Source of the DNA: CAYRVX01 sp964642165
Lineage (GTDB): Bacteria > Planctomycetota > Phycisphaerae > SM23-33
Assembly: GCA_964642165.1 (NCBI GenBank)
Contig: CAZXOC010000004.1
Location: 1 to 64,000 of the forward strand
Direction of reading: 5' to 3'
DNA: 64,000 bases
Shown: piece by piece, positions 25,583 to 34,489 of the stretch
Layout of the letters: every line of letters begins with the position of its first letter
Position numbering within the stretch: the first letter of the stretch is position 1
Program-made: the position numbers and the translations under genes
The notes under the pieces: model-generated
Database searches by the model: none
What the model saw: the letters and a program-made list of their open reading frames with translations, nothing else
What the model was told of the DNA's origin: nothing

Positions 25583-26734
25583 CTACGCGCCGTTCCGCAC
25601 GAACCGGCGGACGGCGTCGGCCGCGCGCTGTCGGAGCAGTTCGGCCGGTCGGTGCATGGCGTCGGCGACGGTCACCTCGCCGGCCACCAGGGGACGCACG
25701 GCGGCGAAGAGCCCGCCGTGGTCGAGGCCCGTCTCGGCCTGGGCGGGAATGCACAGCACGGGGACGGCGGCCTCGCGGGCGACGCGGGCGACGCCGACGG
25801 CGGTCTTGCCGGAGAGGCTCTGGCGGTCGAGCTTGCCCTCCCCGGTGAGGCACAGGTCGGCCCCGGCCAGACGGGCGGACAGGCCGACGGCGTCGGCGAC
25901 GATCTCCACGCCGCGCTGAAGCTCGGCGCCGAGGAACGCCACGAGCCCGGCGCCGAGCCCCCCGGCGGCTCCCGCGCCCGGCAGGTGTTCCACGTCGAGC
26001 CCCAGGTCGCGGCGGATGACCTCGGCCAGGTGCGCCAGGGCGGCCTCGAGCTGCTCGACCATCTCGGGCGTGGCGCCCTTCTGGGGCCCGTAGACCCGCG
26101 CGGCGCCGCTGGGGCCCGTCAGCGGGTTCGTCACGTCGCAGGCGACGCGGATGCGCGCCTGCGCGACGCGGGGGTCGCGCCGGGCGAGATCGATTCGGTG
26201 GACCGCCGGCAGCCCGCCGCCGGCCAGCCCGCAGACACACGGCTCGCCCGCCGCATCGGTGAAGGCCACGCCGATCGCCTGGGCGCAGCCGCAGCCGCCG
26301 TCGACGGTCGCCGAGCCACCGATGCCCACGAGGATCTCGCTCGCCCCCGCGTCGAGGGCCGCGCGGATCAGCTCGCCCGTGCCGTAGGTCGTGGTGCGCA
26401 GGGGGTCGCGCCGCGCCGGGGGCACGAGGTCGAGCCCGGACGCGGCGGCCATCTCAATGACCGCCACCTTGCCCGCGGCCGCGGCCCGGCCGCCCAGCAG
26501 GCCGAACCCGGCGTCGAGCGGCTCGCCCAGGGGCCCGGCGACGCTGGCGGTGCGGACCGTCCCGCGGGTGGCCGCTACCATCGCCGCAACGGTTCCCTCC
26601 CCGCCATCGGCCATGGGGCAGGCATCGATGGTCGCGCGCGGGAGGGCGGCGCGGACGCCGTCGGCCAAGGCCTCGGCGACCTCCGCGGCGCTGAGCGTCT
26701 CCTTGAAGGAGTCGGGCGCGATGACGATCTTCAT
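25583..26734 (-). CDS. Glycerate 2-kinase (GarK/GlxK family)
   Basis: 383 residues, the normal family length. It phosphorylates D-glycerate with ATP, feeding it into glycolysis as 2-phosphoglycerate. The N-terminus MKIVIAPDSFKETLSA and the motifs MADGGEGT, GTGELIRAALDAG, VGIGGSATVDGG and LTGEGKLDRQSL are all characteristic. GAGG precedes the ATG. It lies about 85 nt downstream of the HtrA-like gene and 106 nt before lysA on the same strand, so one transcript is possible. Confidence 0.95.
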   Translation of the reverse strand: MKIVIAPDSFKETLSAAEVAEALADGVRAALPRATIDACPMADGGEGTVAAMVAATRGTVRTASVAGPLGEPLDAGFGLLGGRAAAAGKVAVIEMAAASGLDLVPPARRDPLRTTTYGTGELIRAALDAGASEILVGIGGSATVDGGCGCAQAIGVAFTDAAGEPCVCGLAGGGLPAVHRIDLARRDPRVAQARIRVACDVTNPLTGPSGAARVYGPQKGATPEMVEQLEAALAHLAEVIRRDLGLDVEHLPGAGAAGGLGAGLVAFLGAELQRGVEIVADAVGLSARLAGADLCLTGEGKLDRQSLSGKTAVGVARVAREAAVPVLCIPAQAETGLDHGGLFAAVRPLVAGEVTVADAMHRPAELLRQRAADAVRRFVRNGA

Positions 26735-26818
26735 GCGTTCGTCCTCGTGGAGGCGAGACGTCGCGGTTGGCTGCCGCCCCGGCCAGCGAACCGGCCGGCA
26801 CCCAGGCGCGCCGCCGGA

Positions 26819-28225
26819 TCAGATCTCGTCCGCGCCGCGGCCAGGCCTGCTCTTCGGCTTGGGGCGAGGCCCGGTTGCGGGGGCCCGGCGGGCGCGGAGA
26901 TGCACCCAGGCCGCCACCGTGCCGCGCGCCACGCCCAGTCGGACGCGCTGGTCGGGCTTGACGTCCTCCAGCAGGATGCCCAGCGACTCCAGGTCGAGGA
27001 CGTAGTAGTTGTCCACCTGGAAGACGACGTCCTTGAGGCGCAGCCGGATCCGGTCCGCCGGCCCGCCCGCGTCGATGCCGACGATCATCAGCCCGTTCTC
27101 CATCGGCAGGCGCAGCTCCCGCGCCAGCCGGGGCGTGACCTCCCGCAGCGTCAGGCCGAACAGGCGGCGGGCGAGGAGCTTGCCGTCGGGGCGGGGCTTG
27201 GCCTGCACGGGCACGGCCACGGCGAGGGTCTTGCCGTCGCGGACACACGTCAGGCGGGCCGTCGTCGGCGCGCCCGCCGCCAGCATCGCGCAGGTGAAGT
27301 CCGGGATCTGCCGGACGGGCTTGCCGTTCAGCTCGACCAGCCGATCGCCGGCGCGGAGCCGCTCGCCGGCAGGCGTGTTCGGGCGGACCGCGGCGACGTA
27401 CAGCTCGTCGCCGTCGTCGGTGTGTCGCTGCCGGATCTCCGCGCCGAAGACGGCCCGGTTGATCCGCTCGAAGTTCAGCAGGTCGGGGAACTGCCGGATC
27501 AGCGCGTCGACGGGGATGGCGAAGCCGATGTTCTGGGCGTCGGGGCGGATGGCGGTGTTGATGCCGATCAGCTCGCCGCAGATGTTGAGCAGGGGCCCGC
27601 CGCTGGAGCCGGAGTTGATCGGCGCGTCGGTCTGGATGATGCCCTCGTAGGTAACGCCGGAGGCAAACGCCAGCTTGCGGTCCAGGGCGCTGATGATGCC
27701 GCTGGTGACGGTGTGCTGGTAGCCCAACGGGTTGCCGATGGCGAGGACCGTCTCGCCGACCATGAGGTCGTCGCTGCGGCCGAGGGGCAGGTAGGCCAGC
27801 TCGCGCCCCTTGGGCGGGTCGATCCGGAGGACGGCCAGGTCGTGCTTCGCATCCGAGCTGATGATCTTCGCCGGGTGCCGGGACTTGTCGGCGAGCATGA
27901 CGGTGATCTTCCGGGCTCGCCGCACGACGTGGGCGTTGGTGATGATGTACCCGCCCCGGTGGACCAGGAAGCCGCTGCCGAGGCTCTGCACCGGCACCTC
28001 GCGCCGGAACGGGCTGGGGAAGATGTCCTCGAAGGGGTCGCGCCCGAACAGGCCCCACCGGACGGTGACGACCTTCTCGGCCGAGATGTTGACGACGGCG
28101 GGTTTGGCCTTGAGGTACGCCGCCACGACGGGCGTCCGGCGCTTGGCCTGCCGCGCCGCGGCGTCACCCATCGCCGGCGCCGCCGCAAGCAGACCAGCCA
28201 GCAGACACAGAGCTCCTCTGGTCAT
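26819..28225 (-). CDS. HtrA/DegP-type exported serine protease
   Basis: 468 residues with a signal peptide (MTRGALCLLAGLLAAAPAMG). The trypsin-like domain carries the triad H99 (TNAHVV), D129 (DLAVLRI) and S208 in NSGSSGGPL; the usual GNSGG reads GSSGG here, which keeps the nucleophile. Two PDZ-like regions follow (about 285-330 and 350-430), the last with NGLMIVGIDAGGPADRIRL. It should degrade or refold damaged exported proteins. The C-terminal tail is basic and proline-rich (GPRPKPKSRPGRG). GGGAG lies 6 nt before the ATG. Confidence 0.9.
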   Translation of the reverse strand: MTRGALCLLAGLLAAAPAMGDAAARQAKRRTPVVAAYLKAKPAVVNISAEKVVTVRWGLFGRDPFEDIFPSPFRREVPVQSLGSGFLVHRGGYIITNAHVVRRARKITVMLADKSRHPAKIISSDAKHDLAVLRIDPPKGRELAYLPLGRSDDLMVGETVLAIGNPLGYQHTVTSGIISALDRKLAFASGVTYEGIIQTDAPINSGSSGGPLLNICGELIGINTAIRPDAQNIGFAIPVDALIRQFPDLLNFERINRAVFGAEIRQRHTDDGDELYVAAVRPNTPAGERLRAGDRLVELNGKPVRQIPDFTCAMLAAGAPTTARLTCVRDGKTLAVAVPVQAKPRPDGKLLARRLFGLTLREVTPRLARELRLPMENGLMIVGIDAGGPADRIRLRLKDVVFQVDNYYVLDLESLGILLEDVKPDQRVRLGVARGTVAAWVHLRARRAPATGPRPKPKSRPGRGADEI

Positions 28226-28243
28226 CTCACGCTCCCGTTGTAC

Positions 28244-29116
28244 TCACAACTCCAGCACTTCCAGACGCTTTCGGGAGTACGTGCTGCCGATGTTGACGAC
28301 CTTGATCCGCCCGACGGTCGTCTCCGCGGGCCAGTGCGAGTGCCCGCAGAAGACGTGGGAGACCTTCGGGCAGTCGCGAAGAACGGCGCCGAGCCGCGCG
28401 GCGCCCATGTAGGCGGCCGCGAAGGCGAACGGCGCGGGCCGGCCCTTCGGCACCAGGTCCGCGAACGGCAGGTGGTGCACGAACGCCACGATCCGCTCGA
28501 CGCGCCCGGCGATCTGGGCCAGGTGCCGCGAGAGCTTCGCGGCGAGGTCCTCGAGGAACTCCTCGTCGCTGACGCCGAGGCGGACGTGCCGGCCGTCCAT
28601 CCACCGCGTTCCCATTCTCATGTGCGCCTCGGTCAGCACGTCGCGGTGGGCTTCCAGCAGGTCATCGTGCCGGCCGAGGTGCGCCGCCGCCCCCGGCGCC
28701 ACCTTCGCCCGGTAGAACGCCTCGGGGATGCCCAGCGACTCGTCGCGGAAGGAGTAGTCGTACCATCCGACGGACCCGGCGAGCCCGACGGCGTCGAGGA
28801 CGACCGGGGCGTGATCCAGCAGGTGGAAGCCCTCCTCGGCCGCGACGCGCGGCAGGAGCTGCTCGTAGCGCTGGAGGGAGGTCTCCCCCTCGCGGCACCA
28901 GAGGCAGTGGTTTCCGGCGACGAGGAAGCGACGCCCGCCAAAGCCCGCGAAGAGCCGCAGGCACCGACGAAGCGGCGTCGGATCGGCCCCGGCGGCGTCA
29001 CCCACCAGGACGAAGGCGTCGCCGCCAAGGGCGCACACGCGCCCCGCGAGGCGCCGCGCCGGGTCGCGCGACCTCGGGATGTCGTAGTGCAGATCGGCGG
29101 TGACCAGGATCCTCAT
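28244..29116 (-). CDS. Calcineurin-like metallophosphoesterase
   Basis: 290 residues from the ATG at 29116. The metal-binding blocks appear in order: DLHYD, VLVGDAAG, VAGNHCLW, FVHHLPF and FCGHSHWP, giving the two-metal site of this superfamily. It could hydrolyse a phosphomonoester or phosphodiester; the substrate cannot be told. Frame extensions upstream of 29116 are unlikely because a TATAAT box sits 13 nt before the ATG. The gene ends 18 nt before the HtrA-like gene, so the two probably form an operon. Confidence 0.85.
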   Translation of the reverse strand: MRILVTADLHYDIPRSRDPARRLAGRVCALGGDAFVLVGDAAGADPTPLRRCLRLFAGFGGRRFLVAGNHCLWCREGETSLQRYEQLLPRVAAEEGFHLLDHAPVVLDAVGLAGSVGWYDYSFRDESLGIPEAFYRAKVAPGAAAHLGRHDDLLEAHRDVLTEAHMRMGTRWMDGRHVRLGVSDEEFLEDLAAKLSRHLAQIAGRVERIVAFVHHLPFADLVPKGRPAPFAFAAAYMGAARLGAVLRDCPKVSHVFCGHSHWPAETTVGRIKVVNIGSTYSRKRLEVLEL

Positions 29117-29129
29117 GGACAAGCGATGG

Positions 29130-29135
29130 ATTATA
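29130..29135 (-). promoter_or_regulatory. -10 box TATAAT immediately upstream of the metallophosphoesterase start
   Basis: A perfect TATAAT on the minus strand ends 13 nt before the ATG at 29116. Transcription would begin about 6 nt upstream of the start codon, giving a leaderless or nearly leaderless mRNA. In agreement, no Shine-Dalgarno sequence is visible. No good -35 is seen. Confidence 0.45.
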
Positions 29136-29261
29136 GGCCCCGCGGTGCGCGGGGACCACCTGCCCTGTGGTACGACCGGCCGGGCGCGAGGTTCCGCCGG
29201 AAGGTGGGCTGTTCCGGCGAGACGTCTTGGGGAAGCCTGTGGGCCGCCTGGGATCTTGAGG

Positions 29262-29267
29262 TATAAT
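29262..29267 (+). promoter_or_regulatory. Candidate -10 box for the APH-fold kinase
   Basis: A perfect TATAAT on the plus strand lies 97 nt before the ATG at 29365, in the divergent gap with the metallophosphoesterase. No convincing -35 is visible at 16-18 nt. Confidence 0.4.
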
Positions 29268-29364
29268 GGCTCGTTCGACGCCTGTTTGACAACGGGCGGC
29301 CTGCGCATATCATGGCGGGCTACCTGTCGTCTGCGCCCCGTTGCGTGATCCCGGGCTGTACACC

Positions 29365-30408
29365 ATGGCTGACAACAAGGTCCGTGAGACATTCCGTGCC
29401 AGGGAACTGGCGGTCTGCCTGAGCTATTACGATCTCGGGATCATCAGCGAGATCGAGGAGTTCGCGAGGGGTTCACGACGTGCGCCGAAGGTGGTGATCG
29501 ACTGCGAACGGGGCCGGTTCCTCTTCAAGCGCCGCACCATGGGCAGGGACGACCTGGCCAAGGTGGCCTTCACCCACCAGATCCAACTGACCCTCGCCGG
29601 GCAGAACTTCCCCCTGCCCCACCTGCTGGGCACGCGGGACAGCAACAACTCCATGCTCGTCTGGGAGGACGGCATCTACGAGATGTTCGAGTACATCGTC
29701 GGCAGCAGCTACGACGCCTCCCTGGACGCGACGTTCCACTCCGGCAAGATCCTCGGGCTCTACCACAAGCTGCTCCAGGACTTCCGCAGCGACTACCAGC
29801 CCCCCACCGGCAGCTACCACGGCGCCAAGGCCATCCAGCAGGCCATCCGCAAGACGGTCAGCTCCCTGCCGATGGACTCGCGCCCCCCCACGGAGGAGCT
29901 CACCGAGACGGTCGGCGCGCTGGAGCAGGCCTACAAGAGCAGCGCCCGCAAGGTCCACGAGCTGGGCCTGGCCCACTGGCAGAGCCAGATCGTCCACGGC
30001 GACTGGCACCCGGGCAACATGCTCTTTCGCGAGGGACACGTGGTGGCCGTCATCGACTACGACGCCGCGCGCCTCCAGCAGCGGGTGATCGACCTGGCCA
30101 ACGGGGCGCTCCAGTTCTCCATCCTCGGCGGCGCCGACGACCCCACGACCTGGCCGGACTACCTCGACCAGTCCCGCTTCAAGCGGTTCATGCGCGGCTA
30201 CGACTCCGTCAACGTCGTCTCCGTCGCCGAGCTGAAGGCCGTGCCCTACCTCATGTGCGAGGCGATGATCGCCGAGGCGGTCCTGCCCATCGCCGCCACG
30301 GGCAGCTTCGGGCGCCTCGACGGCTTCGGCTTCCTCCGAATGGTCCACAAGAAGATCAAGTGGATCCTCGCCCACCTCGACGAGATCGGCCGCGTCCTGG
30401 AGGACTAG
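29365..30408 (+). CDS. APH/choline-kinase-fold phosphotransferase
   Basis: 347 residues. The kinase catalytic loop is clear: H211-G212-D213 in VHGDWHPGNML with N218, and the metal-binding D231 in VIDYDAA. The ATP-binding lobe has FLFKRR with a candidate Lys. The family includes aminoglycoside, choline, fructosamine and homoserine (ThrB2) kinases. The N-terminus (DLGIISEIEEFARGSRRAPKVVI) resembles ThrB2-like or spore-coat CotS-like members more than resistance enzymes, but the substrate is uncertain. ATG 29365 is preferred over TTG 29341, though neither has a strong ribosome-binding site. It converges with the endonuclease III gene. Confidence 0.8.
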   Translation: MADNKVRETFRARELAVCLSYYDLGIISEIEEFARGSRRAPKVVIDCERGRFLFKRRTMGRDDLAKVAFTHQIQLTLAGQNFPLPHLLGTRDSNNSMLVWEDGIYEMFEYIVGSSYDASLDATFHSGKILGLYHKLLQDFRSDYQPPTGSYHGAKAIQQAIRKTVSSLPMDSRPPTEELTETVGALEQAYKSSARKVHELGLAHWQSQIVHGDWHPGNMLFREGHVVAVIDYDAARLQQRVIDLANGALQFSILGGADDPTTWPDYLDQSRFKRFMRGYDSVNVVSVAELKAVPYLMCEAMIAEAVLPIAATGSFGRLDGFGFLRMVHKKIKWILAHLDEIGRVLED

Positions 30409-30429
30409 CCCCGCCCCGCCGCTGGGCGT

Positions 30430-30446
30430 GAGGCCCGGACGGCCTC
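30430..30446. terminator. Hairpin between convergent genes, possible bidirectional terminator
   Basis: GAGGCC, a five-base loop, then GGCCTC lie between the stops of the APH-fold kinase (30408) and endonuclease III (30445), slightly overlapping the latter. No T-run follows on either strand, so intrinsic termination is only suggested. Confidence 0.3.
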
Positions 30447-31173
30447 AACCTGCTGTCTCGCGCCCCGTCGCCCCCCCTGCGCCGCGGAGCTGCTCTTGCC
30501 CGAACGGGCAGAGAGACAGGATGCGGCAATCGACGCACCTGGGCCGCCGCGCGCGGCAGGTGGCGCGGCCGTGAGCGATCAGCAGCACGTGCATCGCGTA
30601 GCGATCGCGGGGCGCGATCAGCGGCGTCAGGTGCTCGTGGGCGCGGTGCGGCGGGACGTTGTCCGGGAGCACGCGCAGCCGGCGGCAGATCCGCCCGATG
30701 TGCGTGTCCACGGGGAACACGGGCATGCCGAGGGCGAACAGGAGCACGCAGAGGGCGGTTTTCGGCCCGACGCCGTCGAACCGCAGCAGCGCGTCGCAGG
30801 CCGCGGCGGGGTCCATCTCGGCGAGGAAGCCCAGCTCGATGCGGCCTCGCTCGGCCCGCACCTGGCGCAAGATCCGGCGGATCCGCGGCGCCTTGATGCG
30901 GCTCAACCCGCTGACGCGAATGCACCGCTCGATGGCCGAGACGGGCGCGTCGGCGGCCGCGTCCCAGGTGGGGAAGCGTCGCTTGAGCCGGCGGAAGCCG
31001 GCCGAGCTGTTCGCGTCGCTGGTGTTCTGGGAGAGGATCGTGCCGACCAGCATGTCGACGGGGTCGCGTGGCCCGGCCCACCGCCGCGGGCCGTACGCTC
31101 GCCGCAGCTCGCTCAGCACGCGCCGGAGAACGTGACGTGGACTGCCGCCGGTGCTGGTGCGCCGAGCCGCCAT
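30445..31173 (-). CDS. nth: Endonuclease III-type DNA glycosylase
   Basis: 242 residues. The HhH-GPD core is visible: SQNTSDANS, the helix-hairpin-helix LRFDGVGPKTA with catalytic K138, and FPVDTHIGRI with D156. A [4Fe-4S] cluster is held by C206, C213, C216 and C222 in the expected C-x6-C-x2-C-x5-C spacing. It should excise oxidised pyrimidines and nick the abasic site in base excision repair. The start at 31173 is the first ATG before the conserved region; the N-terminus is slightly extended and basic. Confidence 0.93.
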   Translation of the reverse strand: MAARRTSTGGSPRHVLRRVLSELRRAYGPRRWAGPRDPVDMLVGTILSQNTSDANSSAGFRRLKRRFPTWDAAADAPVSAIERCIRVSGLSRIKAPRIRRILRQVRAERGRIELGFLAEMDPAAACDALLRFDGVGPKTALCVLLFALGMPVFPVDTHIGRICRRLRVLPDNVPPHRAHEHLTPLIAPRDRYAMHVLLIAHGRATCRARRPRCVDCRILSLCPFGQEQLRGAGGATGRETAG

Positions 31174-31267
31174 GATCGGCGGACAGACTCGCCAACAGGA
31201 CCTCGCCTGTCAAGGCGCGTCGTTCCGCCGCGGCGGCCGTGCCCTTCGCAGGCGGGCCCGCCGCCCG

Positions 31268-34200
31268 TCACTTGCCGCCGACGGGCTCCGGCGCGGACGG
31301 CGCGGACGGTGCGGACGTTTCGGGCTCGGCCTCGCTCGTCGGCACCGGGGCCTTCATGGCGGCCCGCACGCGCGCCAGCGCCCGCTGGCCGTCCTCCACG
31401 GCCATGTACAGCGACGGCACCAGCAGGAGCGTGATGAGCGTGGCGAACAGGATGCCGAAGCCCAGCGAGATGGCCATCGGGATCAGGAACCGCGCCTGGA
31501 GGGACGTCTCGAAGATCATGGGCGCCAGCCCGCCGAAGGTGGTCAGCGTGGTCAGCAGGATCGGGCGGAAGCGCTGGATGGCGGCGTCGTGGACGGCCTG
31601 CCGGGGCGGGAAATGGGCCTCCCTCCTTCGGCGGTTGGCGAAGTCGATCAGGACGAGGGAGTCGTTGACCACCACGCCGGCCAGCGCCACGATGCCCAGG
31701 ACGCTGACGACGCTCAGGGAGTAGCCCATGATCAGGTGCCCGAGCACCGCGCCGACGACGCCGAAGGGGATGCTGACCATGACGATCAGCGGCTGGGCAT
31801 AGCTGCGGAACGGAATGGCCAGCAGCGCGAAGATGGCCAGCAGCGCCATCGCGAAGGTGACCTCGAGGCTGCCGATGCTCTCGCGCTGGTCGGCCTGTCG
31901 GCCCTCGAAGCTGAAGCCCAGCCCGGGGTAGCGAGCCTGCAGCGCCGGCAGCGATTCGGACTCCAGGCTCCGGATGACTTCGCCGGCCTGGCTGCGCGGC
32001 GTCACCTCCGCGAGGACACGGATGCTCCGCCGCCCCTCGCGGCGGTTGATCTCGGTGTAGGCCCTTCCCCGGCGGGCGGTGGCCACCTCGCGGAGCATCA
32101 CTTCCGTGCCGGCCGGCGTGCGGAGGATCAGCTCGTCGAGGTTGTACTCGCTGATCCGTTCGCGCTTGGGCAGGCGAACCATGATCTTGATCTCGTTGCG
32201 CCCCCGCTGCTGCCGAATGGCCTCGGCGCCGTAGAAGGCGCTGCGGACCTGCCTCGCGACACTCCGCGCGGTCAGGCCCAGCATCTTTCCCTCCGGCTTG
32301 ACCGTGAAGTCCAACTGCTGCTTGCCGCGCTGGTAGCCCTCGTAGACGTCGGAGGTCCGCGGGAACCCCCGCAACTGCTCCGCCAAGTCGCTGCACGCGC
32401 GCTCCAGGGCCGGGATCCTCCGGTGGCTCAGCTCGACCTCCAGCGCCGGGCCGCGCCCGGGACCGCCGAAGTCGCTCTCGAACCGCACGTAGCTGGCGCC
32501 GACCACCTCGCCGACCCTCTCGCGCCAGCGCCGGACGAACTCCGCCGTGCTCATGATCTCGTCCCGCACCTCCGCGTCGGCCAGGTACGCCCGGACGACC
32601 ACGTGGTGGCTGCCCTCACGGCCGACCTGGGCGTAAATGCCTTCGACCAGCTCTTCGCGCCCGCACTCGGCGACGACGTCCCGTATGCCCCGGACCATGC
32701 GCTGCATGACGGCCTCCGTCCTCTCGACGGCCGAGCCGTAAGGCAGGTAGACCTCGACGCGGCCCCAGTCGCTCTCGACGCGGGGGAAGCTCTGGAAGCC
32801 CATGCGTCCGCTGAAGGCGTAGCCCAGCGCGGCGGCGAGCACGGCGACCGCCGCGGCGATGGTGACATAACGGTGCCGCAGGGCGAAGTCGAGGAAGCCT
32901 CCGTAGCGCCGGCGGACCCAGCGCGCGAAGGCCCGGCTGAAGGCCTGCTGGCGGGTATGCAGCCAGCCCGACAGTCCGCGCCGCATGCGGTCGCGCTGAT
33001 GGCCCAGATGGCTCGGCAGCACGAACAGCGCCTCCAGCAGGCTGATCAGGAAGACCACGATCACCACCAAAGGGATCATCCCGAAGATCTTCCCCATGCG
33101 GCCCGGCATGAAGTACAGGGGAAGGAAGGCGACCATGTTGGTCAGGATGCTGAACGTGACGGGCATGGCCACTTCGCGAGCGCCCCGGATGGCCGCCTTG
33201 AGGAACGGCATCCCCTCCTGGTGGTAGTGGTAGACGTTCTCGCCGACGACGATGGCATCGTCGACGACGATACCCAGGGTGATGATGCAGGCGAACAGCG
33301 TGACCATGTTGATGGTCACGCCGGTGGCCGGCAGCAGCAGCAGCGCCCCGAGGAAGGAGATGGGGATCCCCATCATCACCCAGAACGCCAGGCGCGCCTC
33401 CAGGAAGAGCCCCAGCACCAGCAGCACGAGCACCAGCCCCAGCGAACCGTTGCGGACGAGCAGGCTGACGCGCTGCCAGTACACGTCGGCCATGTCGCGC
33501 CGAATCGCCAGGTCGATCCCCGGCGGCAGCGCCGGGCGGACGTCTTCCAGGATGCGCTTGACCGCCCCGGCGACCTGGATGGGCGTCTGGTCGCCCACGC
33601 GGTAGACGTCGACCATGACCGCGGACTGGCCGCTGTAGGTGGCGTGGTAGTCGCTGTCCTCGTAGCCGTCCTTGATCTCGGCGACGTCCTCCAGCAGCAC
33701 CTCCGTGCCGTCCGCGGTCGTGATGATGGGCAGCTTGGCGAACTGCCGCCCGTAGTCCCGGCGCTCCTTCACGCGGAGGAGCACCTCCCCGCCGCGGGTC
33801 TTGATGCCCCCGCCGGGAAGCTCGACCGAGGCGTTCCGCAGCCGCCCGGCCACCTCCTCCAGCGTCAGCCCGTACCGCCGCAGGTTCGCCTGGGCGATCT
33901 CGATGCTGATCTCCATCCGCCGAACGCCCGACAGGTCCACCTGCGTGATGTCCGGGTCCTGGAGGAACCGGTCGCGGAGCTGCTCGGCCAGCTCGTGCAG
34001 GACGCGTTCCTCGGCCGGGCCGAACAGCGCCACCTGGATGACGCCCCGCCTGCGCGAGACGATCGTCACCCGCGGTTCCTCGGCGTCCTCCGGGAACGTG
34101 GTGATCCGGTCCACCTCGTTCTTGATGTCGTTGGCCAGCTTCTGGATGTCCGCCCCCAGCAGCAGCTCCACGGTCACCGTGCCCGAGCCCTCCCGCGCGA

Positions 34201-34489
34201 CGGCCGTGACCTCCTTCGCCCCGTCCAGCCCGCGGACGACCTCCTCAATGGCACGGACGATCCCGCGCTCCACTTCCTCGGGGCTGGCGCCGGGGTACGG
34301 CACGGTCACGCTGACCAGGTCCAGCTCGATGTCCGGAAAGACCTCCTGCTTGATGTTCCAGAGCATCAACACCCCGCCGACCAGGCAGGCCCCCATGATC
34401 AGGTTGGCCGCCACGGAGTGCCCCGCCATGTAGGCGATGGGCCCGCGGCGCGGCGAGGCCTCCGGCGTGGGGCCCGGCGCGGGGGTCAT
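31268..34489 (-). CDS. RND-family efflux pump, inner-membrane transporter
   Basis: 1073 residues, typical of AcrB/MexB-like or heavy-metal RND pumps. An N-terminal transmembrane helix (ANLIMGACLVGGVLMLW) is followed by a porter domain (VTVPYPGASPEEVE), then a helix bundle with the proton-relay LGIVVDDAIVVGENVYHYH in TM4, a second porter domain and a second bundle (SVLGIVALAGVVVNDSLVL). It should export toxic compounds by proton antiport through the adaptor and outer-membrane partners. Its ATG overlaps the adaptor stop as ATGA. The C-terminus is rich in Ala, Pro and Glu. Confidence 0.93.
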   Translation of the reverse strand: MTPAPGPTPEASPRRGPIAYMAGHSVAANLIMGACLVGGVLMLWNIKQEVFPDIELDLVSVTVPYPGASPEEVERGIVRAIEEVVRGLDGAKEVTAVAREGSGTVTVELLLGADIQKLANDIKNEVDRITTFPEDAEEPRVTIVSRRRGVIQVALFGPAEERVLHELAEQLRDRFLQDPDITQVDLSGVRRMEISIEIAQANLRRYGLTLEEVAGRLRNASVELPGGGIKTRGGEVLLRVKERRDYGRQFAKLPIITTADGTEVLLEDVAEIKDGYEDSDYHATYSGQSAVMVDVYRVGDQTPIQVAGAVKRILEDVRPALPPGIDLAIRRDMADVYWQRVSLLVRNGSLGLVLVLLVLGLFLEARLAFWVMMGIPISFLGALLLLPATGVTINMVTLFACIITLGIVVDDAIVVGENVYHYHQEGMPFLKAAIRGAREVAMPVTFSILTNMVAFLPLYFMPGRMGKIFGMIPLVVIVVFLISLLEALFVLPSHLGHQRDRMRRGLSGWLHTRQQAFSRAFARWVRRRYGGFLDFALRHRYVTIAAAVAVLAAALGYAFSGRMGFQSFPRVESDWGRVEVYLPYGSAVERTEAVMQRMVRGIRDVVAECGREELVEGIYAQVGREGSHHVVVRAYLADAEVRDEIMSTAEFVRRWRERVGEVVGASYVRFESDFGGPGRGPALEVELSHRRIPALERACSDLAEQLRGFPRTSDVYEGYQRGKQQLDFTVKPEGKMLGLTARSVARQVRSAFYGAEAIRQQRGRNEIKIMVRLPKRERISEYNLDELILRTPAGTEVMLREVATARRGRAYTEINRREGRRSIRVLAEVTPRSQAGEVIRSLESESLPALQARYPGLGFSFEGRQADQRESIGSLEVTFAMALLAIFALLAIPFRSYAQPLIVMVSIPFGVVGAVLGHLIMGYSLSVVSVLGIVALAGVVVNDSLVLIDFANRRRREAHFPPRQAVHDAAIQRFRPILLTTLTTFGGLAPMIFETSLQARFLIPMAISLGFGILFATLITLLLVPSLYMAVEDGQRALARVRAAMKAPVPTSEAEPETSAPSAPSAPEPVGGK

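Noticed and set aside
25475..29266. A plus-strand open frame of 1263 codons
   Set aside because: Antisense to lysA, glycerate kinase, the HtrA-like gene and the metallophosphoesterase, all with clear motifs on the minus strand.
29365..30408. Aminoglycoside-resistance phosphotransferase
   Set aside because: Only the general kinase motifs are shared; the N-terminus and context do not point to antibiotic resistance.
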